This document shows positions 17,772-27,700 of a stretch of DNA of 64,000 nt, one piece after another. The position numbers were made by a program, and so were the translations under genes. Position 1 is the first letter of the stretch. Each line of letters opens with the position of its first letter. The DNA lies in the NCBI RefSeq assembly GCF_038396765.1, contig NZ_CP150096.1:4943001-5007000 (forward strand), written 5' to 3'. This stretch comes from Chitinophaga caseinilytica (lineage in GTDB: Bacteria > Bacteroidota > Bacteroidia > Chitinophagales > Chitinophagaceae). Below the pieces are notes generated by a model, which saw nothing but the letters and a program-made list of their open reading frames with translations, did not search any database and was not told where the DNA came from.

Positions 17772-18432
17772 AAGGCAATGCCGCGATCTTCTTTGCCAGC
17801 GAAGCTTCCAGCGTATGCCCGCTGGTTACCTCCCAGATGGCTTGCTGGGCGATGGCGAGGCTGTGCACATCTGCCAGGGATTTATCTTCCAGCGTCATGA
17901 GCAGGGCTTGCAGGTCGAAATTGCCTGCCACCGGGCCGAAGCGGTAAGGCCCCTCGGGGCCGGGATGTACGATAGATTCATTGAGTCCGAAAAGGTCGAG
18001 GTGCAACCAGGGTGCGGCACCTGCGGGCAGCACGAGGGTGACGGGGCGTGCCAGGAGCGCATCGTTGGCGCGGTCTGCCCGGTGGCGGAATACGAGGCCC
18101 GCCGGGAGCACGACCTTCACGGGCGCTGCGGTGTGGTTGCGGAGGCGGAAGCGCAGCCGAACTATGCAGCCGTCGCCGTAGCGTTGAACGGTTTGGGCGC
18201 TTTCGCAGGAGCATTCCAGGGTGTTGTGCCCTTTCATAGTGCCCTGGTCGAGGGAAACGCCGGCAGGCAGGCGGAAGGCCTGGCCTTCGATATGTAGTGG
18301 CCGGGAAGCCGGTCGGGCGATGGGGGCTTGCGGGGCCGGGGGCTGCTTCGTCCGGCCAGAACGCTTGCCTGCAGCGGTTGCCAGCAGGATGAGCGGCACG
18401 ATGGTAAGGAATAGCAGGGTTAACTTTTTCAT
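17770..18432 (-). CDS. Secreted protein of unknown function
   Basis: The 220-residue product starts at the ATG at 18432, which gives a basic start and hydrophobic core (MKKLTLLFLTIVPLILLATA). A start 33 bp upstream would place hydrophilic residues before the signal. After a Pro/Arg-rich linker (about 20-45), a mostly beta-rich domain follows with HIEGQAFRLPAGVSLD, RLRFRLRNHTAAPVKVVLPAGLVF and LHLDLFGLNES. It ends in a helical part resembling a repeat-containing tail (LQALLMTLEDKSLADVHSLAIAQQAIWEV). The middle looks like an immunoglobulin-like or ubiquitin-like surface module, but I do not recognise a family. One pair of cysteines (ECSCES). Likely exported; no operon partners. Confidence 0.6.
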   Translation of the reverse strand: MKKLTLLFLTIVPLILLATAAGKRSGRTKQPPAPQAPIARPASRPLHIEGQAFRLPAGVSLDQGTMKGHNTLECSCESAQTVQRYGDGCIVRLRFRLRNHTAAPVKVVLPAGLVFRHRADRANDALLARPVTLVLPAGAAPWLHLDLFGLNESIVHPGPEGPYRFGPVAGNFDLQALLMTLEDKSLADVHSLAIAQQAIWEVTSGHTLEASLAKKIAALP

Positions 18433-18552
18433 GATCTTGTTTTTGTCGCCGCAAAGATATCCCACTCACCCGTTCCGGCACCTACGCGAAACGGAGCAAA
18501 ACCTACGGAAAACGGATTTCCATCCACCGGTTAAATATTTTTCTTTCAATAT

Positions 18553-18585
18553 GTTTTGAAAGTTCAAAACTTACTTATACCTTTG
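18553..18585 (+). promoter_or_regulatory. Promoter with palindromic operator candidate
   Basis: Textbook Bacteroidota promoter: TTTG at 18555-18558, exactly 19 bp, then TACCTTTG at 18578-18585. A perfect inverted repeat GTTTTGAA-AG-TTCAAAAC (18553-18570) covers the -33 box. It places the transcript start near 18590 and so supports the ATG at 18607 over a TTG at 18556 that lies inside the promoter. A dimeric repressor bound to the palindrome would block sigma binding. Confidence 0.72.
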
Positions 18586-18606
18586 ACCTATCAAAAGCAA
18601 GCCAAT

Positions 18607-18960
18607 ATGAATACGATGGCATACTTCGTTTACGGCTGCATCACCGGCCTCATTACCTTCAAAGTAGGATGGATATTTTTCCGCAACGGCCGCGCCTTTA
18701 TCCTGCACCTCCTGCACGGCAATACGACGTTAACGGACGCCATCAACCGCCTCCTCCTCACCGGGTACTACCTTCTCAACCTCGGCTACGCCGCGCTGAT
18801 GATCAGCACCTGGGACCGCGTGGAAAACTGGACGGGCCTGCTGGCCAGCGTTACGGTCATGACCGGGCGCATCGTGCTCACCCTGGCGCTCGTCCATTAT
18901 GGCAACATGGCCGCTATCTATTATTTCAGCAAGAAACATACAACGATACCTCATTCCTAA
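18607..18960 (+). CDS. Small integral membrane protein of unknown function (first of a paralogous pair)
   Basis: 117 residues with three hydrophobic segments (about 4-22, 48-70, 84-108). The core pattern, an Asn/Gly-rich turn with threonine then a NRLLLTGYYLLNLGYA helix, recurs in the next gene as NKLFETGFYLLNLGCA. The two are therefore paralogues despite low overall identity. The ATG is about 18 nt after the predicted transcription start. The next gene begins 11 bp after the stop, so they form a two-gene operon. Paired paralogous small membrane proteins often make a heteromeric channel or complex; this is inference and no family name is recognised. Confidence 0.7.
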   Translation: MNTMAYFVYGCITGLITFKVGWIFFRNGRAFILHLLHGNTTLTDAINRLLLTGYYLLNLGYAALMISTWDRVENWTGLLASVTVMTGRIVLTLALVHYGNMAAIYYFSKKHTTIPHS

Positions 18961-18971
18961 ATGCACTCATC

Positions 18972-19379
18972 ATGACCACCACATTTCACTTCCTCGCCTA
19001 TCTCGTATACCTGCCCGCCGTTATTTTCCTGACCTGGTTCGTAGCGCACACGCTCTTCCGCAACAGCCGCGTGTTCATGCTCGACATCTTCAACGGGAAA
19101 ACGGACATCGCCCTGGCCACCAACAAATTATTCGAAACGGGCTTCTACCTGCTCAACCTCGGCTGCGCGTTCTACATCATGACCATCGCCAGCGAGGTGC
19201 CCGACCGGCAGACCATGTTGGAAGTGCTGAGCACCAAGCTGGGCGGCTTCTGCATCTATCTCGGCATCATGCTCTTTTTCAACCTGTACCTCTTTTTCCG
19301 CGGGCGCCGGATCAGCAAACAGCGCGCACATAATGCGCAGATACTGGCCGGCATGCGCCAGACGCCGCCCGCACCCTGA
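18972..19379 (+). CDS. Small integral membrane protein of unknown function (second of a paralogous pair)
   Basis: 135 residues with three hydrophobic segments (about 7-27, 55-75, 93-112) and a basic, Arg/Gln-rich cytoplasmic tail (about 113-135). It shares the TGFYLLNLG helix with the preceding gene and sits 11 bp downstream under the same promoter. A terminator follows at 19403. The extra C-terminal tail is the main difference from its partner and could be the regulatory or interaction part. Function unknown. Confidence 0.7.
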   Translation: MTTTFHFLAYLVYLPAVIFLTWFVAHTLFRNSRVFMLDIFNGKTDIALATNKLFETGFYLLNLGCAFYIMTIASEVPDRQTMLEVLSTKLGGFCIYLGIMLFFNLYLFFRGRRISKQRAHNAQILAGMRQTPPAP

Positions 19380-19402
19380 CCGGCCCATTCATCCCTTTAC
19401 CC

Positions 19403-19438
19403 AGCCGGAAGTCCGCCCAGCGCGGCTTCCGGCTTTTG
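19403..19438 (+). terminator. Intrinsic terminator of the paralogous membrane protein operon
   Basis: Stem AGCCGGAAG/CTTCCGGCT with an inner CGC/GCG pairing and loop CCAGC, then TTTTGTTT. About 25 bp after the stop of the second membrane protein. Confidence 0.75.
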
Positions 19439-19547
19439 TTTCCGGGCAAATGCATGATTATGGCCGATTTAATGATGAATCGTGCCCGCAGTGCCGGATA
19501 AATCCTTATCTTTACATATTACCTATATTTAAAAAAGCATATATACA

Positions 19548-20864
19548 TTGTATTTTCACGAATTTGATTTTGACGATGATCTGTTGGATGGTATAGATGC
19601 GATGGGATATAAAACCGCTACACCGGTACAGGAACAAGTTATCCCCGTCATTTTATCCGGTCGGGACCTGATCGCTTCCGCGCAAACCGGCACCGGCAAA
19701 ACGGCAGCCTTCCTGCTCCCCACCATTCAGAATATCCTCACTCATACGAAAGACGACCACCAGATCAATTCCATGATCATCGTTCCCACCCGGGAACTGG
19801 CCGTCCAGATCGCCCAGGCGCTGGAAGGGATGTCTTACTTCACGAACATCAGCTCCATTGCCGTTTATGGCGGGGGCGACGGCGCATCGTTCGCCATCGA
19901 GAAGAAAGCGCTTTCCCACGGTGCGGATATCGTTATCTGCACGCCCGGCCGCATGATCGCCCACCTCAACATGGGGTATGTAAAACTGAAGGGACTGAAA
20001 TATCTCATCCTCGACGAGGCAGACCGCATGCTCGACATGGGTTTCCACGACGATATCGAGAAGATCATCTCCTTCCTTCCGAAAGACCGCCAGACGCTGC
20101 TTTTTTCCGCCACCATGCCGGACAAAATGCGCAAACTGGCGCTCAAGATCCTCCAGGACCCCATCCAGGTGAACATTGCCATCTCCAAACCGCCGGAGCG
20201 CATCAAACAGGAAGCGTTCGTGGTGTTCGATGAGCAGAAAGTTCCCCTGGTCAAACATATCCTCGACAGCCGCAAAAAGGAAAGCGTGATCGTATTCTGC
20301 TCCCGCAAGCAGAACGTGAAAACGCTCACCGCCGTGCTCAGCCGCGCCAAGTACGCCGTGGAAGAAATCCACTCCGACCTGGAGCAGGACAAGCGCGAGC
20401 AGGCCCTCCTGAACTTCAAGAACGGCAAGTCGAACATCCTCGTGGCAACAGACATCCTCAGCCGCGGGATCGATATCGAAGACATTGACCTGGTGATCAA
20501 CTACGACGTGCCGAACGACGGCGAGGATTACATCCACCGCATCGGTCGTACCGCGCGTGCCGCAACAGACGGTACCGCCTACACGTTCATCAGCCCGAAA
20601 GAGCAGGGCCGCTTCTCCCGCATCGAAGAGTTGCTGGGCGCGCCCGTAGCCAAGACCACCGTTCCCCCGGAACTGGGCCCCGTACCGGAATACTCCCCCA
20701 AAACCCGCAGATCGGGTGGCGGCGGCGGAGGCAACCGTGGCGGCAGCCATCGCAGCGGCGGGAAAGGTAAGCCCCGCAGCGGCAATAGCGGCGGCGGCGG
20801 TGGAAACGGCAGCAGCGGCAACAAACGAAGAAATAATCGTCCCAAACAACAGAAAAAGCCATAA
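19548..20864 (+). CDS. DEAD-box ATP-dependent RNA helicase (RhlE/CshA-like)
   Basis: This 438-residue helicase has all core motifs: Q-motif (TPVQEQVIP), motif I AQTGTGKT (about 45-52), Ia PTRELAVQIA, motif II LDEADRMLDMGF, motif III SAT, then motif V DILSRGIDIEDIDLVINYD and VI HRIGRTARA. A low-complexity Gly/Arg/Ser/Lys tail (about 370-438) is typical for RNA binding in Bacteroidota homologues. The start is a TTG at 19548. The first in-frame ATG (19602) would remove the aromatic residue and helix before the Q-motif, so the non-ATG start is favoured. The AT-rich leader carries TATCTTTA at 19507-19514 as a possible -7 box. Such helicases assist ribosome assembly and mRNA turnover, often in the cold. 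Confidence 0.93.
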   Translation: MYFHEFDFDDDLLDGIDAMGYKTATPVQEQVIPVILSGRDLIASAQTGTGKTAAFLLPTIQNILTHTKDDHQINSMIIVPTRELAVQIAQALEGMSYFTNISSIAVYGGGDGASFAIEKKALSHGADIVICTPGRMIAHLNMGYVKLKGLKYLILDEADRMLDMGFHDDIEKIISFLPKDRQTLLFSATMPDKMRKLALKILQDPIQVNIAISKPPERIKQEAFVVFDEQKVPLVKHILDSRKKESVIVFCSRKQNVKTLTAVLSRAKYAVEEIHSDLEQDKREQALLNFKNGKSNILVATDILSRGIDIEDIDLVINYDVPNDGEDYIHRIGRTARAATDGTAYTFISPKEQGRFSRIEELLGAPVAKTTVPPELGPVPEYSPKTRRSGGGGGGNRGGSHRSGGKGKPRSGNSGGGGGNGSSGNKRRNNRPKQQKKP

Positions 20865-20887
20865 GACAGAAGTCTTATGGCTTTTTT
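20858..20887. terminator. Bidirectional intrinsic terminator
   Basis: Perfect 10-bp stem GCCATAAGAC/GTCTTATGGC with loop AGAA, flanked by A-run and six T. It overlaps the helicase stop codon and serves both this gene and the converging lipoprotein locus. Confidence 0.85.
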
Positions 20888-20911
20888 CTTTATCGTCCTT
20901 TTTCGAAAACC

Positions 20912-22522
20912 CTACTGGAATTTCAGCTTCACGATCCGGTTGGCCATCCGGTTGTCGAACACATCGAAGTTGCCCACCAGAATCACCGAATTCTCCCCTT
21001 TCACATTCATGATATCCATCACCGTACCATCGTCTGACGCCGTTGCGTAGCGCAGGCCGCCGATGGCGTTGTAGGTGGGATGGATAGAACCGTCGGCATT
21101 GAGCACGATGAAGTTGTTGCGCTGGAGGTTGTTGAATTTCCGGAACGTACCCGTGAGGATGATCACGCCATTGGGCAGTACGCCGATCTGGTCGATCTTG
21201 GTGCCGTCCGGCCCCGCGCCCACGCTGAACGTGGGGTCTACGGCGCCATCGGCCGTGAGCCGCACCACGCGGTTGGCGCCCGTACCGTTGAACCGGGTAA
21301 AGCCCCCCGCCACAATGATCTTCCCGTCTTGCTGCACGAACAGGTCATAAATGAGCAGATCCGCACCGGAACCGGGGTTGAACGAGTTGTCCAGCGTACC
21401 GTCCGCATTGATCCGCGCGATGCGCGGCGCCGGCTGGCCCTTGTAGGTCGTGAAGTTCCCCGCGATGAGGACCTTCCCGTCGGGCAGCAGGTGCGATTTA
21501 TAGATACGCCCGTTCACCGTGGGCAACCCACGATGCTGGGCAAGGTCGTAGTTCCAGGAAGAATCCAGTTCGCCGTTGGGATGCAGCTTGATGATATGCT
21601 GCACGAACGTGGAGTCCAGGTGCATGGAATCCACTCCCGAAGTAGCCACCAGGTTGAAGTTGGGCCGTACGTAATACCTGAAATCGCCTACCAGGAGCAT
21701 TTTCCCGTCGGGCAGCAGGTGCAGGTTGTTCACCACGCCCCGCACGCCGCCTGCCAGTGAAGAGGCGATGGCCGTGTTCTGCGACGGCAGTTCGATGATG
21801 GTGGAATCGATCATCCCCCCGAAACCCAACCGTGCAATACTGAACACGTTCTGCGTACGGGCGTACCGGTTAAAGCTCCCCGCTACGAGGAACTTCTGTT
21901 CGTCGGGCAGGTAAACGCCGGAGTAGACATCGCCCTGCGGACCGGTTTGCCAGCCGTATTCCCAGGCGTTGTCGAGCGAGCCGTCGTTGAGGAGGCGCGC
22001 CATGCGGTTCACGCCGCCGGGCTTGTTGACGTTGTCGTAGTTATTGAAACGGCCGGCGATGATGTACTTGTTGTCATTTCCCGGGAAAATAGCGGTGATG
22101 AGCGCACTGGCGCCGCCTTTCGTGGCGAAGGTGGTATCTACCACCAATCCGCCGAACACCTGGAAGAAAGGCCCGAAATAGAATTCGTCGCCCACTTTCA
22201 CGTTAATGGCACCGGTGCTGGCCATGGCGGGGATGCGCACGCGCACGGCGGAATCCGTAGTTTCGAGGATTTCGGCTTTTTCGCCGTTGAAAAGCACTTC
22301 GAGTTTGTCTTTGTTCTTGAGGAAACCCGTGCCGCGAACGAGCACTTCATCGTTCACGAACCCTTTCGCCGGGTTAACGGAATTTTCCGCGAAGGTGATG
22401 GAAGGCAGGATGGGATCGCCATAAGGGTTCTTCCCGCTGCTGTTTACCGTTTCCCTGGTACAAGCCGCCAGCAGCGCGATCATCGCCAGGGCGAGCAGCT
22501 GTTTGTGTATGCAGATTTTCAT
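20912..22522 (-). CDS. DUF5008-like lipoprotein with IPT/TIG domain and delta-60 repeats
   Basis: The 536-residue lipoprotein has a lipobox LLAAC near residue 21. An IPT/TIG-type Ig domain follows (about 40-130; NPAKGFVNDEVLVRGTGF and GEKAEIL). Then come at least five delta-60-type beta-propeller repeats with the recurring pattern N/T-A-D-G-x-L/V-D: NDGSLDNAW, PNGELDSSW, ADGTLDNSF, ADGAVDPTF, ADGSIHPTY. The design predicts a surface-exposed propeller, likely for carbohydrate or protein binding. It is the last gene of the eight-gene minus-strand SusCD locus, 7 bp after the fasciclin gene stop region. No catalytic domain is seen. Probably a surface glycan-binding-like accessory of the upstream SusCD pair. 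Confidence 0.82.
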   Translation of the reverse strand: MKICIHKQLLALAMIALLAACTRETVNSSGKNPYGDPILPSITFAENSVNPAKGFVNDEVLVRGTGFLKNKDKLEVLFNGEKAEILETTDSAVRVRIPAMASTGAINVKVGDEFYFGPFFQVFGGLVVDTTFATKGGASALITAIFPGNDNKYIIAGRFNNYDNVNKPGGVNRMARLLNDGSLDNAWEYGWQTGPQGDVYSGVYLPDEQKFLVAGSFNRYARTQNVFSIARLGFGGMIDSTIIELPSQNTAIASSLAGGVRGVVNNLHLLPDGKMLLVGDFRYYVRPNFNLVATSGVDSMHLDSTFVQHIIKLHPNGELDSSWNYDLAQHRGLPTVNGRIYKSHLLPDGKVLIAGNFTTYKGQPAPRIARINADGTLDNSFNPGSGADLLIYDLFVQQDGKIIVAGGFTRFNGTGANRVVRLTADGAVDPTFSVGAGPDGTKIDQIGVLPNGVIILTGTFRKFNNLQRNNFIVLNADGSIHPTYNAIGGLRYATASDDGTVMDIMNVKGENSVILVGNFDVFDNRMANRIVKLKFQ

Positions 22523-22529
22523 GTTTGCG

Positions 22530-23231
22530 TTATTCTTTGGTCCTTAAATAATCGAGCGCCACCCGCCTGAATTCCGCGCCGCGGAAACCGAGCGTATGCA
22601 GATAACTCAATGCATGTATCACGCCGTTGCGCGGCTGGATGTCGGAAGATGCTACGCGGATGTAGCTGTTCTTCCGGAAATCCACCGGGTCGAACGTTAC
22701 ATCTGTCAGCTGGATGATCCTGGCGCCCACGGCTTCCACACCGCGGTAGTTCGTGTATTCCAGGCCGATGTTGAGGATGTACCCGTTCAGCATGATGTAG
22801 TTGATGCCGGGGAAAGCGCGGATATTGTCGCGCTGCACCCGCGGGAATGCGCTTGCGAGCCGCTTTCCGGTGAGGATGTACATGCTGATGAACTGTTTCC
22901 AGACTTCGGGCCCGATATCGTCGAGGGTCACGGAATCTTCCTGGTTGGCGAAGCGCTGGGCGTTGAGATCGTCCATCGCCGCTTTGATGGCATCGTCGGT
23001 GAAGGCGAAGAAAGTGATCGTGTCTTTGACGAACATGTCTTTCATGCCGGCCAGGTCGATGATATGTTTAACGCTGTCGAAATACAGTGTTTTTTCGGTC
23101 AGGTAATCGTATATGGTGCCGTCGTATATCGGGTTGGCGAGGCCACCGTCTTTATAGTACTCCTTCTTGCAGGAGGTGAACAGCATGCAGCCGGCTACCA
23201 GGAGCAACATGCAGGTGATCGTTTTTTTCAT
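22530..23231 (-). CDS. Fasciclin-domain lipoprotein
   Basis: The 233-residue product uses the ATG at 23231, giving signal peptide MKKTITCMLLLVAGCMLFTSC with lipobox FTSC (Cys near 21). A start six bases upstream is equally possible. The rest is one FAS1 (fasciclin) domain: TIYDYLTEKTLYFDSVKHI, then VKDTITFFAFTDDAI, then a C-terminal GVIHALSYLHTLGF matching the FAS1 H2 motif. FAS1 domains mediate adhesion or ligand binding. It is placed between a SusD and the propeller lipoprotein; 20 bp separate it from the SusD stop. A second FAS1 protein occurs at the other SusCD pair of this locus, so the domain is part of the locus design. Confidence 0.85.
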   Translation of the reverse strand: MKKTITCMLLLVAGCMLFTSCKKEYYKDGGLANPIYDGTIYDYLTEKTLYFDSVKHIIDLAGMKDMFVKDTITFFAFTDDAIKAAMDDLNAQRFANQEDSVTLDDIGPEVWKQFISMYILTGKRLASAFPRVQRDNIRAFPGINYIMLNGYILNIGLEYTNYRGVEAVGARIIQLTDVTFDPVDFRKNSYIRVASSDIQPRNGVIHALSYLHTLGFRGAEFRRVALDYLRTKE

Positions 23232-23251
23232 AATCATCTGGTTTGGGTAGG

Positions 23252-24748
23252 TTATTGGGCCCAAAAGGCTGTTTGCGTGATCTTGGGATTTCTGCGCATG
23301 GCGGATATGGGGATGGGCCACGTCCAGGCGCCGCGTTCGTACTGGTCTTGCGTGAGAGCGTTCTCGCACTGCGAAAAATCGGTCACACGGCCGGTGCGCA
23401 CGAGGTCGTACCAGCGGTGGCCTTCGCCCCAGAGCTCGCGCGTCCTTTCCAGGAAAATGGCGTCTTTCAGCGCCGGTCCTTCCAGGCCGATCACTTCGGA
23501 TGCCTGTGCGCGGCGGCGGATTTCGTTCAGCAGTTCGCGCGCGTCGCCGTCCTGCCCGATATTGGCCAGCGCCTCGGCGCGGAGCAGCATGAGCCCGGAG
23601 TACCGGAAGATGATCATATTGGCGTCGTACCGGCGTGCCACGGGGTCGGAAATGCTGGAGAACTTCAGGAACATCTGCGACTGGGGGTTCACGGAATTGT
23701 ACGGGTCATCGAACCAGAGGTCGAACCGCTTGTCGGATTCCCCGGGCGGATACAGGATGTCCATATACTCGCGCTTCACGGTGATTTCGCTGCCGAGGCC
23801 GCCGTAGAGGGTCGACGAAGAAGCGATGACCGGCTGGTGCAGCACCCATTGCGAGATGAAGTTGCCGGTTACGTTGCCGTAGTTCACGTCCATGGAAATT
23901 TCCCAGATGCCTTCTTCGGAACGGCCTTTGAAAATGGTATGGAAAAGCTCTTCCTCGTATGGCAGGAGCTTGTAGATGTTGAGGTCCATCACTTCCTTGC
24001 AAACCGCTGCCGCACTGCGGTTCAGCTCGGTGGCCCTCCCCTTGTCGAACCCTGCCTGCCACATGTACATATGGGCCATGAGGGTAAGCGCGGCGCCTTT
24101 GGTGGCGCGAACGGCGCGGTAGGTAGGATCGTTGTAGGAAACGGGCAACACGTCGGCCGCCTTCCGCAGATCTATAATGCAGGAATCGAGGATCTTCACA
24201 TGGTCCGTTTTCGGTTTCATCTCGATGTCGTACGGCGAAAACTGGAAAGGCACGCTGCCGTAGCTCTGTACGAGGCAATAATAGTCGTAGGCGCGGACGA
24301 ACCGGGCTTCCCCTACCAGCTGCGCCTTTTCGGATTCGGAAATCTGCGTACCGTCCATCGCGCTGATGCGGGCCACGGCGAGGTTGGCCGCGGCGATGGA
24401 TTTGTACCAGACGTCCCAGCCTTCGCGCGGCGCCTGGGCGCCGTCGGTTGTCCCGATGAGCGGGCTGCGCAGATCGTTTTGGGCGATGGCGCGGAAATTG
24501 GTTTTATTCCAGAAGTCGTAATTCCCCGGTCTGAAATCCCCGTAATTATACTGGATGCAGCGGGTAAACTGGTCGCGCAGCAGCGAATACGCCGCATTCA
24601 CGCCCATCTGCGCGTCTGTCGCGTTCCGCCAGTAATCGGCCCCTGTGAAACTGTCGTTGGGCTTTACGTCCAGGAAATTCTTGCAGGAGCTCAATCCGGC
24701 CCCCGCCATCAATCCTGCCACACACCCTATAGTTAACCACTTTTTCAT
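23252..24748 (-). CDS. SusD/RagB-family outer-membrane nutrient-binding lipoprotein
   Basis: The 498-residue lipoprotein has a lipobox at LSSC (Cys near 22) followed by KNFLDVKPND. The SusD helical TPR-like scaffold extends to the C-terminus, with conserved ARFVRAYDYYCLVQSYGSVP and LRAEALANIGQ motifs and a terminal LWGEGHRWYDLVRTGR. It would cap the adjacent SusC barrel (18 bp upstream) at the cell surface and bind substrate. Length is normal for the family. Substrate not predictable without hydrolases in the locus. Confidence 0.94.
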   Translation of the reverse strand: MKKWLTIGCVAGLMAGAGLSSCKNFLDVKPNDSFTGADYWRNATDAQMGVNAAYSLLRDQFTRCIQYNYGDFRPGNYDFWNKTNFRAIAQNDLRSPLIGTTDGAQAPREGWDVWYKSIAAANLAVARISAMDGTQISESEKAQLVGEARFVRAYDYYCLVQSYGSVPFQFSPYDIEMKPKTDHVKILDSCIIDLRKAADVLPVSYNDPTYRAVRATKGAALTLMAHMYMWQAGFDKGRATELNRSAAAVCKEVMDLNIYKLLPYEEELFHTIFKGRSEEGIWEISMDVNYGNVTGNFISQWVLHQPVIASSSTLYGGLGSEITVKREYMDILYPPGESDKRFDLWFDDPYNSVNPQSQMFLKFSSISDPVARRYDANMIIFRYSGLMLLRAEALANIGQDGDARELLNEIRRRAQASEVIGLEGPALKDAIFLERTRELWGEGHRWYDLVRTGRVTDFSQCENALTQDQYERGAWTWPIPISAMRRNPKITQTAFWAQ

Positions 24749-24766
24749 TGTCTTGCTTTTTCTACG

Positions 24767-27700
24767 TTAAAACTCGGCTGTGAAACCCGCGGTGTAAGTA
24801 CGTGCGGAGGGATAGCCATTGATATTGTCGCGGCCCAGCTGGCTCACGTTTTCCGGGTTCGGGCCGGAATAGGGCGAGAAGATGGCGACGTTGAACGCTG
24901 TGGCATAAGCGCGCAGCGAGCGCAGCTTCAGGCGTTTCATGAAGTTGAAATCGCGGAAAGTGTACGCCAGCGTCACCTGGTTCAGCTTGAAATACGAACC
25001 GTCTTCTTCCCAAAGCGTCTGGTCGGCGCGAAAAGGCTGGATCTGCCCGTTCCTCCACACATAGTAAATGTTGGGGTATTTGGACATGTCGCCCGACTTC
25101 TGCCAGTAATCGATCAGGTCGAGGTCGTAGATGTTGACGGACCCGCCGCCAGGGCCGGTATATTCCGTATTGGCCGGTTGCGTCAGCTTCATGAGGCGCG
25201 ACGTCATCGCCGTGTTCAGGATCGTGCGTTTCAGCAGGTAGGAAGCGAACACGTTGAGCGAAAAGTTTTTATAGCTCCAGGTAGAACTGATACCGCCGGT
25301 CACCATCGGCTCGGGATTCCCGGAGAGCACGTTATCGTCGCGGTCGTCGAGGAAATAATCGCCGTTGACGTCTTTCCAGCGGGGATCACCGGCCTGGAAG
25401 TACGTAACACCGTTGCCACGGCCGGTTTTGTAGCGAACGCCGCGGATGGGGTCTACCGGCACGTCGGTGTTGCTCTGGTAAATGCCTTCCGTCTGGTAGA
25501 TGTAGTTGCTGAAGGGGTTACGGCCCACTTTACGCGCCAGGTCGATGTAGAACGGACCGCCGTCGTCGAACCTCGCCATCTGGAGCCCTGCGGGCAGCTT
25601 GGTGAGCACGCTCCGCGCGATGGCGCCGTTGAAGTTGAGGTTCCATTGGAATCCGCCCGCTTTGCTGGACACGAACGGCCGGAGGCCCAACACGAATTCA
25701 TGCCCGTAGTTCACGATCGCGCCGCCGTTCACCTGGATATCGTTGTAACCGGTGATATCCGACAGGCGCTGGTCTTGCAGGATGTTGTAAGACTCCTTGA
25801 AATAGGTGTCATACGTCACCGAAACGCGCCCCTTGAACAGGCTCATCTCGAACCCGAAATTGTACTGGTAAGCCTTTTCGGACTGCAGGAAAGGGTTCGG
25901 CATCTTACCCCAGTCGGGCCCGATGGCCGGCATGTTGTTGTAATCGGAATAGATGGAATAATAGCCGAGCGAGTTCACGCGCGTGGAGGCCGGGCGACTG
26001 TTAATCCCGTAAGAACCGCGAACGGAACCGTAGTCGATGAAATTCATCTCCTTGAAAACAGGCTCTTTGGTAAAGTTGTAACGCACGCCCACAGAAGGGT
26101 TGATGGCGTAGCGGCTCTTGGTGCCGGAAGCGGAGTTGCCGTCTGCGCGGTATGAGAAATCGACGTTGTATTTCGTGCGGAAGTTATAGGAGATCACCCC
26201 GGCGAAAGACAGTGCGTGATAGGTGGCGCTGTTGAGCGTACCGTTGGTGTTCCAGCCATCCGCGTTGTTCCAGGGGTTGCCCGGATAGAAACGGGGGCTG
26301 TAGCCGCGGGGGCCCCAATAGTAATCGCTCGGGCCGTTGCGCAGGTCGCGGACGTGCGTTTCCAGCTCCTTGATATTGGCCTCGGTGAAGGCGGTCACCA
26401 GGAGGTTATGCGCCATTTCGCTGTTGGCGGGATTGGTGGTGAAGTTGTATGCCAGTCCATTGCGGGTGTTCAGCTCCCCGCGGCGGGAAATATAGCCGTA
26501 CACCATGGTCTGGTTGTTGTTGCTGAACGCCTGGTTGAAGCGGTCGCGCGTGTCGGTCGTATAGTCGTACGAGGTAGCCGAAGTAAGGCGGAGGCCCTTG
26601 AGCAGCTCGTAGTCTACGCTCAGGTACGAGCGGATGTTCATCGTGTTATTGTCGTCCACGTTTTCGATGTAGGCTCTCAGTTCCGGGAAGTCCAGAAAGT
26701 GCGAAGGCCCGGGCAGCAGGGAGCTGGAGAAGGCGCTGCCGGCACCGTTGCCGGTGAGGCCGCCGCCGTTGCCGCGCTGTTTCTGCCCGAGGGCGGCAAA
26801 CAGCTGGCCGCTGATGCGCAAACGCTCGTTGGGCTGCAGGTTCAGTTGCAGGTTGGCCGTATAGCGGTTGAAGCCGGTGTTCTTGATAACGCCCTGGTAC
26901 ATCTGGTACCCCATGTTCGCCTTGTAGTTCATCTTCGCGTTACCGCCGCTGATCTGCAGGTTGTGGTTGGAGTTGAAGGTTTTCTGATAGAAGAGCCCCT
27001 GCCAGTCGGTACTGTTATTGTAGAAGCCGTTCAAGCTGTCGGTAATGAACTGCGCGTTGGCAAACTGCAGCTTGGCCAGGAAGTCGTACTCGCTGTAGTT
27101 CAGGATGGTATACGTCCGGAAGTCGCGCTCCAGCTGTCCACCCCAAACCGGGCGCAGTTGCGGCGGCGTGTTCATGAACACGGAGTTGTTGAAGTTGATG
27201 ATGGGAACGGGGGAATTGCCACGCCGCGTGGTGATCACGATCACGCCGTTGGCCCCGCGGGAACCATAAAGCGATGCGGCCTGCGCGTCTTTGAAGATCT
27301 CGATAGACTCGATGTCTTCCGGCGGCAGCAGCGAAAGCGGGCCGGTAGCCGCGCCGGGCTGTAACATCGACTGGTCGATACCGCCGTCGTACTCCACCGG
27401 CACGTTGTCGATCACGAGCAGTGGGTTGGAGCTGGACAGGAAGGCTTCGTCGCCGCTGCCGGTCACGTTCAGCTGCGAGATGCCGCGGATGTTGATGGTG
27501 CCGCCGAAGCCGGGAGCGCCGCTGATGTTCTGGATGTTCATCCCGGCCACCTTGCCCTGGAGCAATTGTTCCAGGTTGGTAACAGGCACGTCCTGGATGT
27601 CTTTATGGCTGACCATCGATACCGCACCGGTCACCGTTTCCTTGGTCCGCTTCTGGTACCCCACGATCACGGATTCTTTCAGGAATTTCTCCGCCGGCGC

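Noticed and set aside
18556..18606. Earlier TTG start for the first small membrane protein
   Set aside because: It lies inside the -33 box and spacer of a consensus promoter, so it would not be transcribed.
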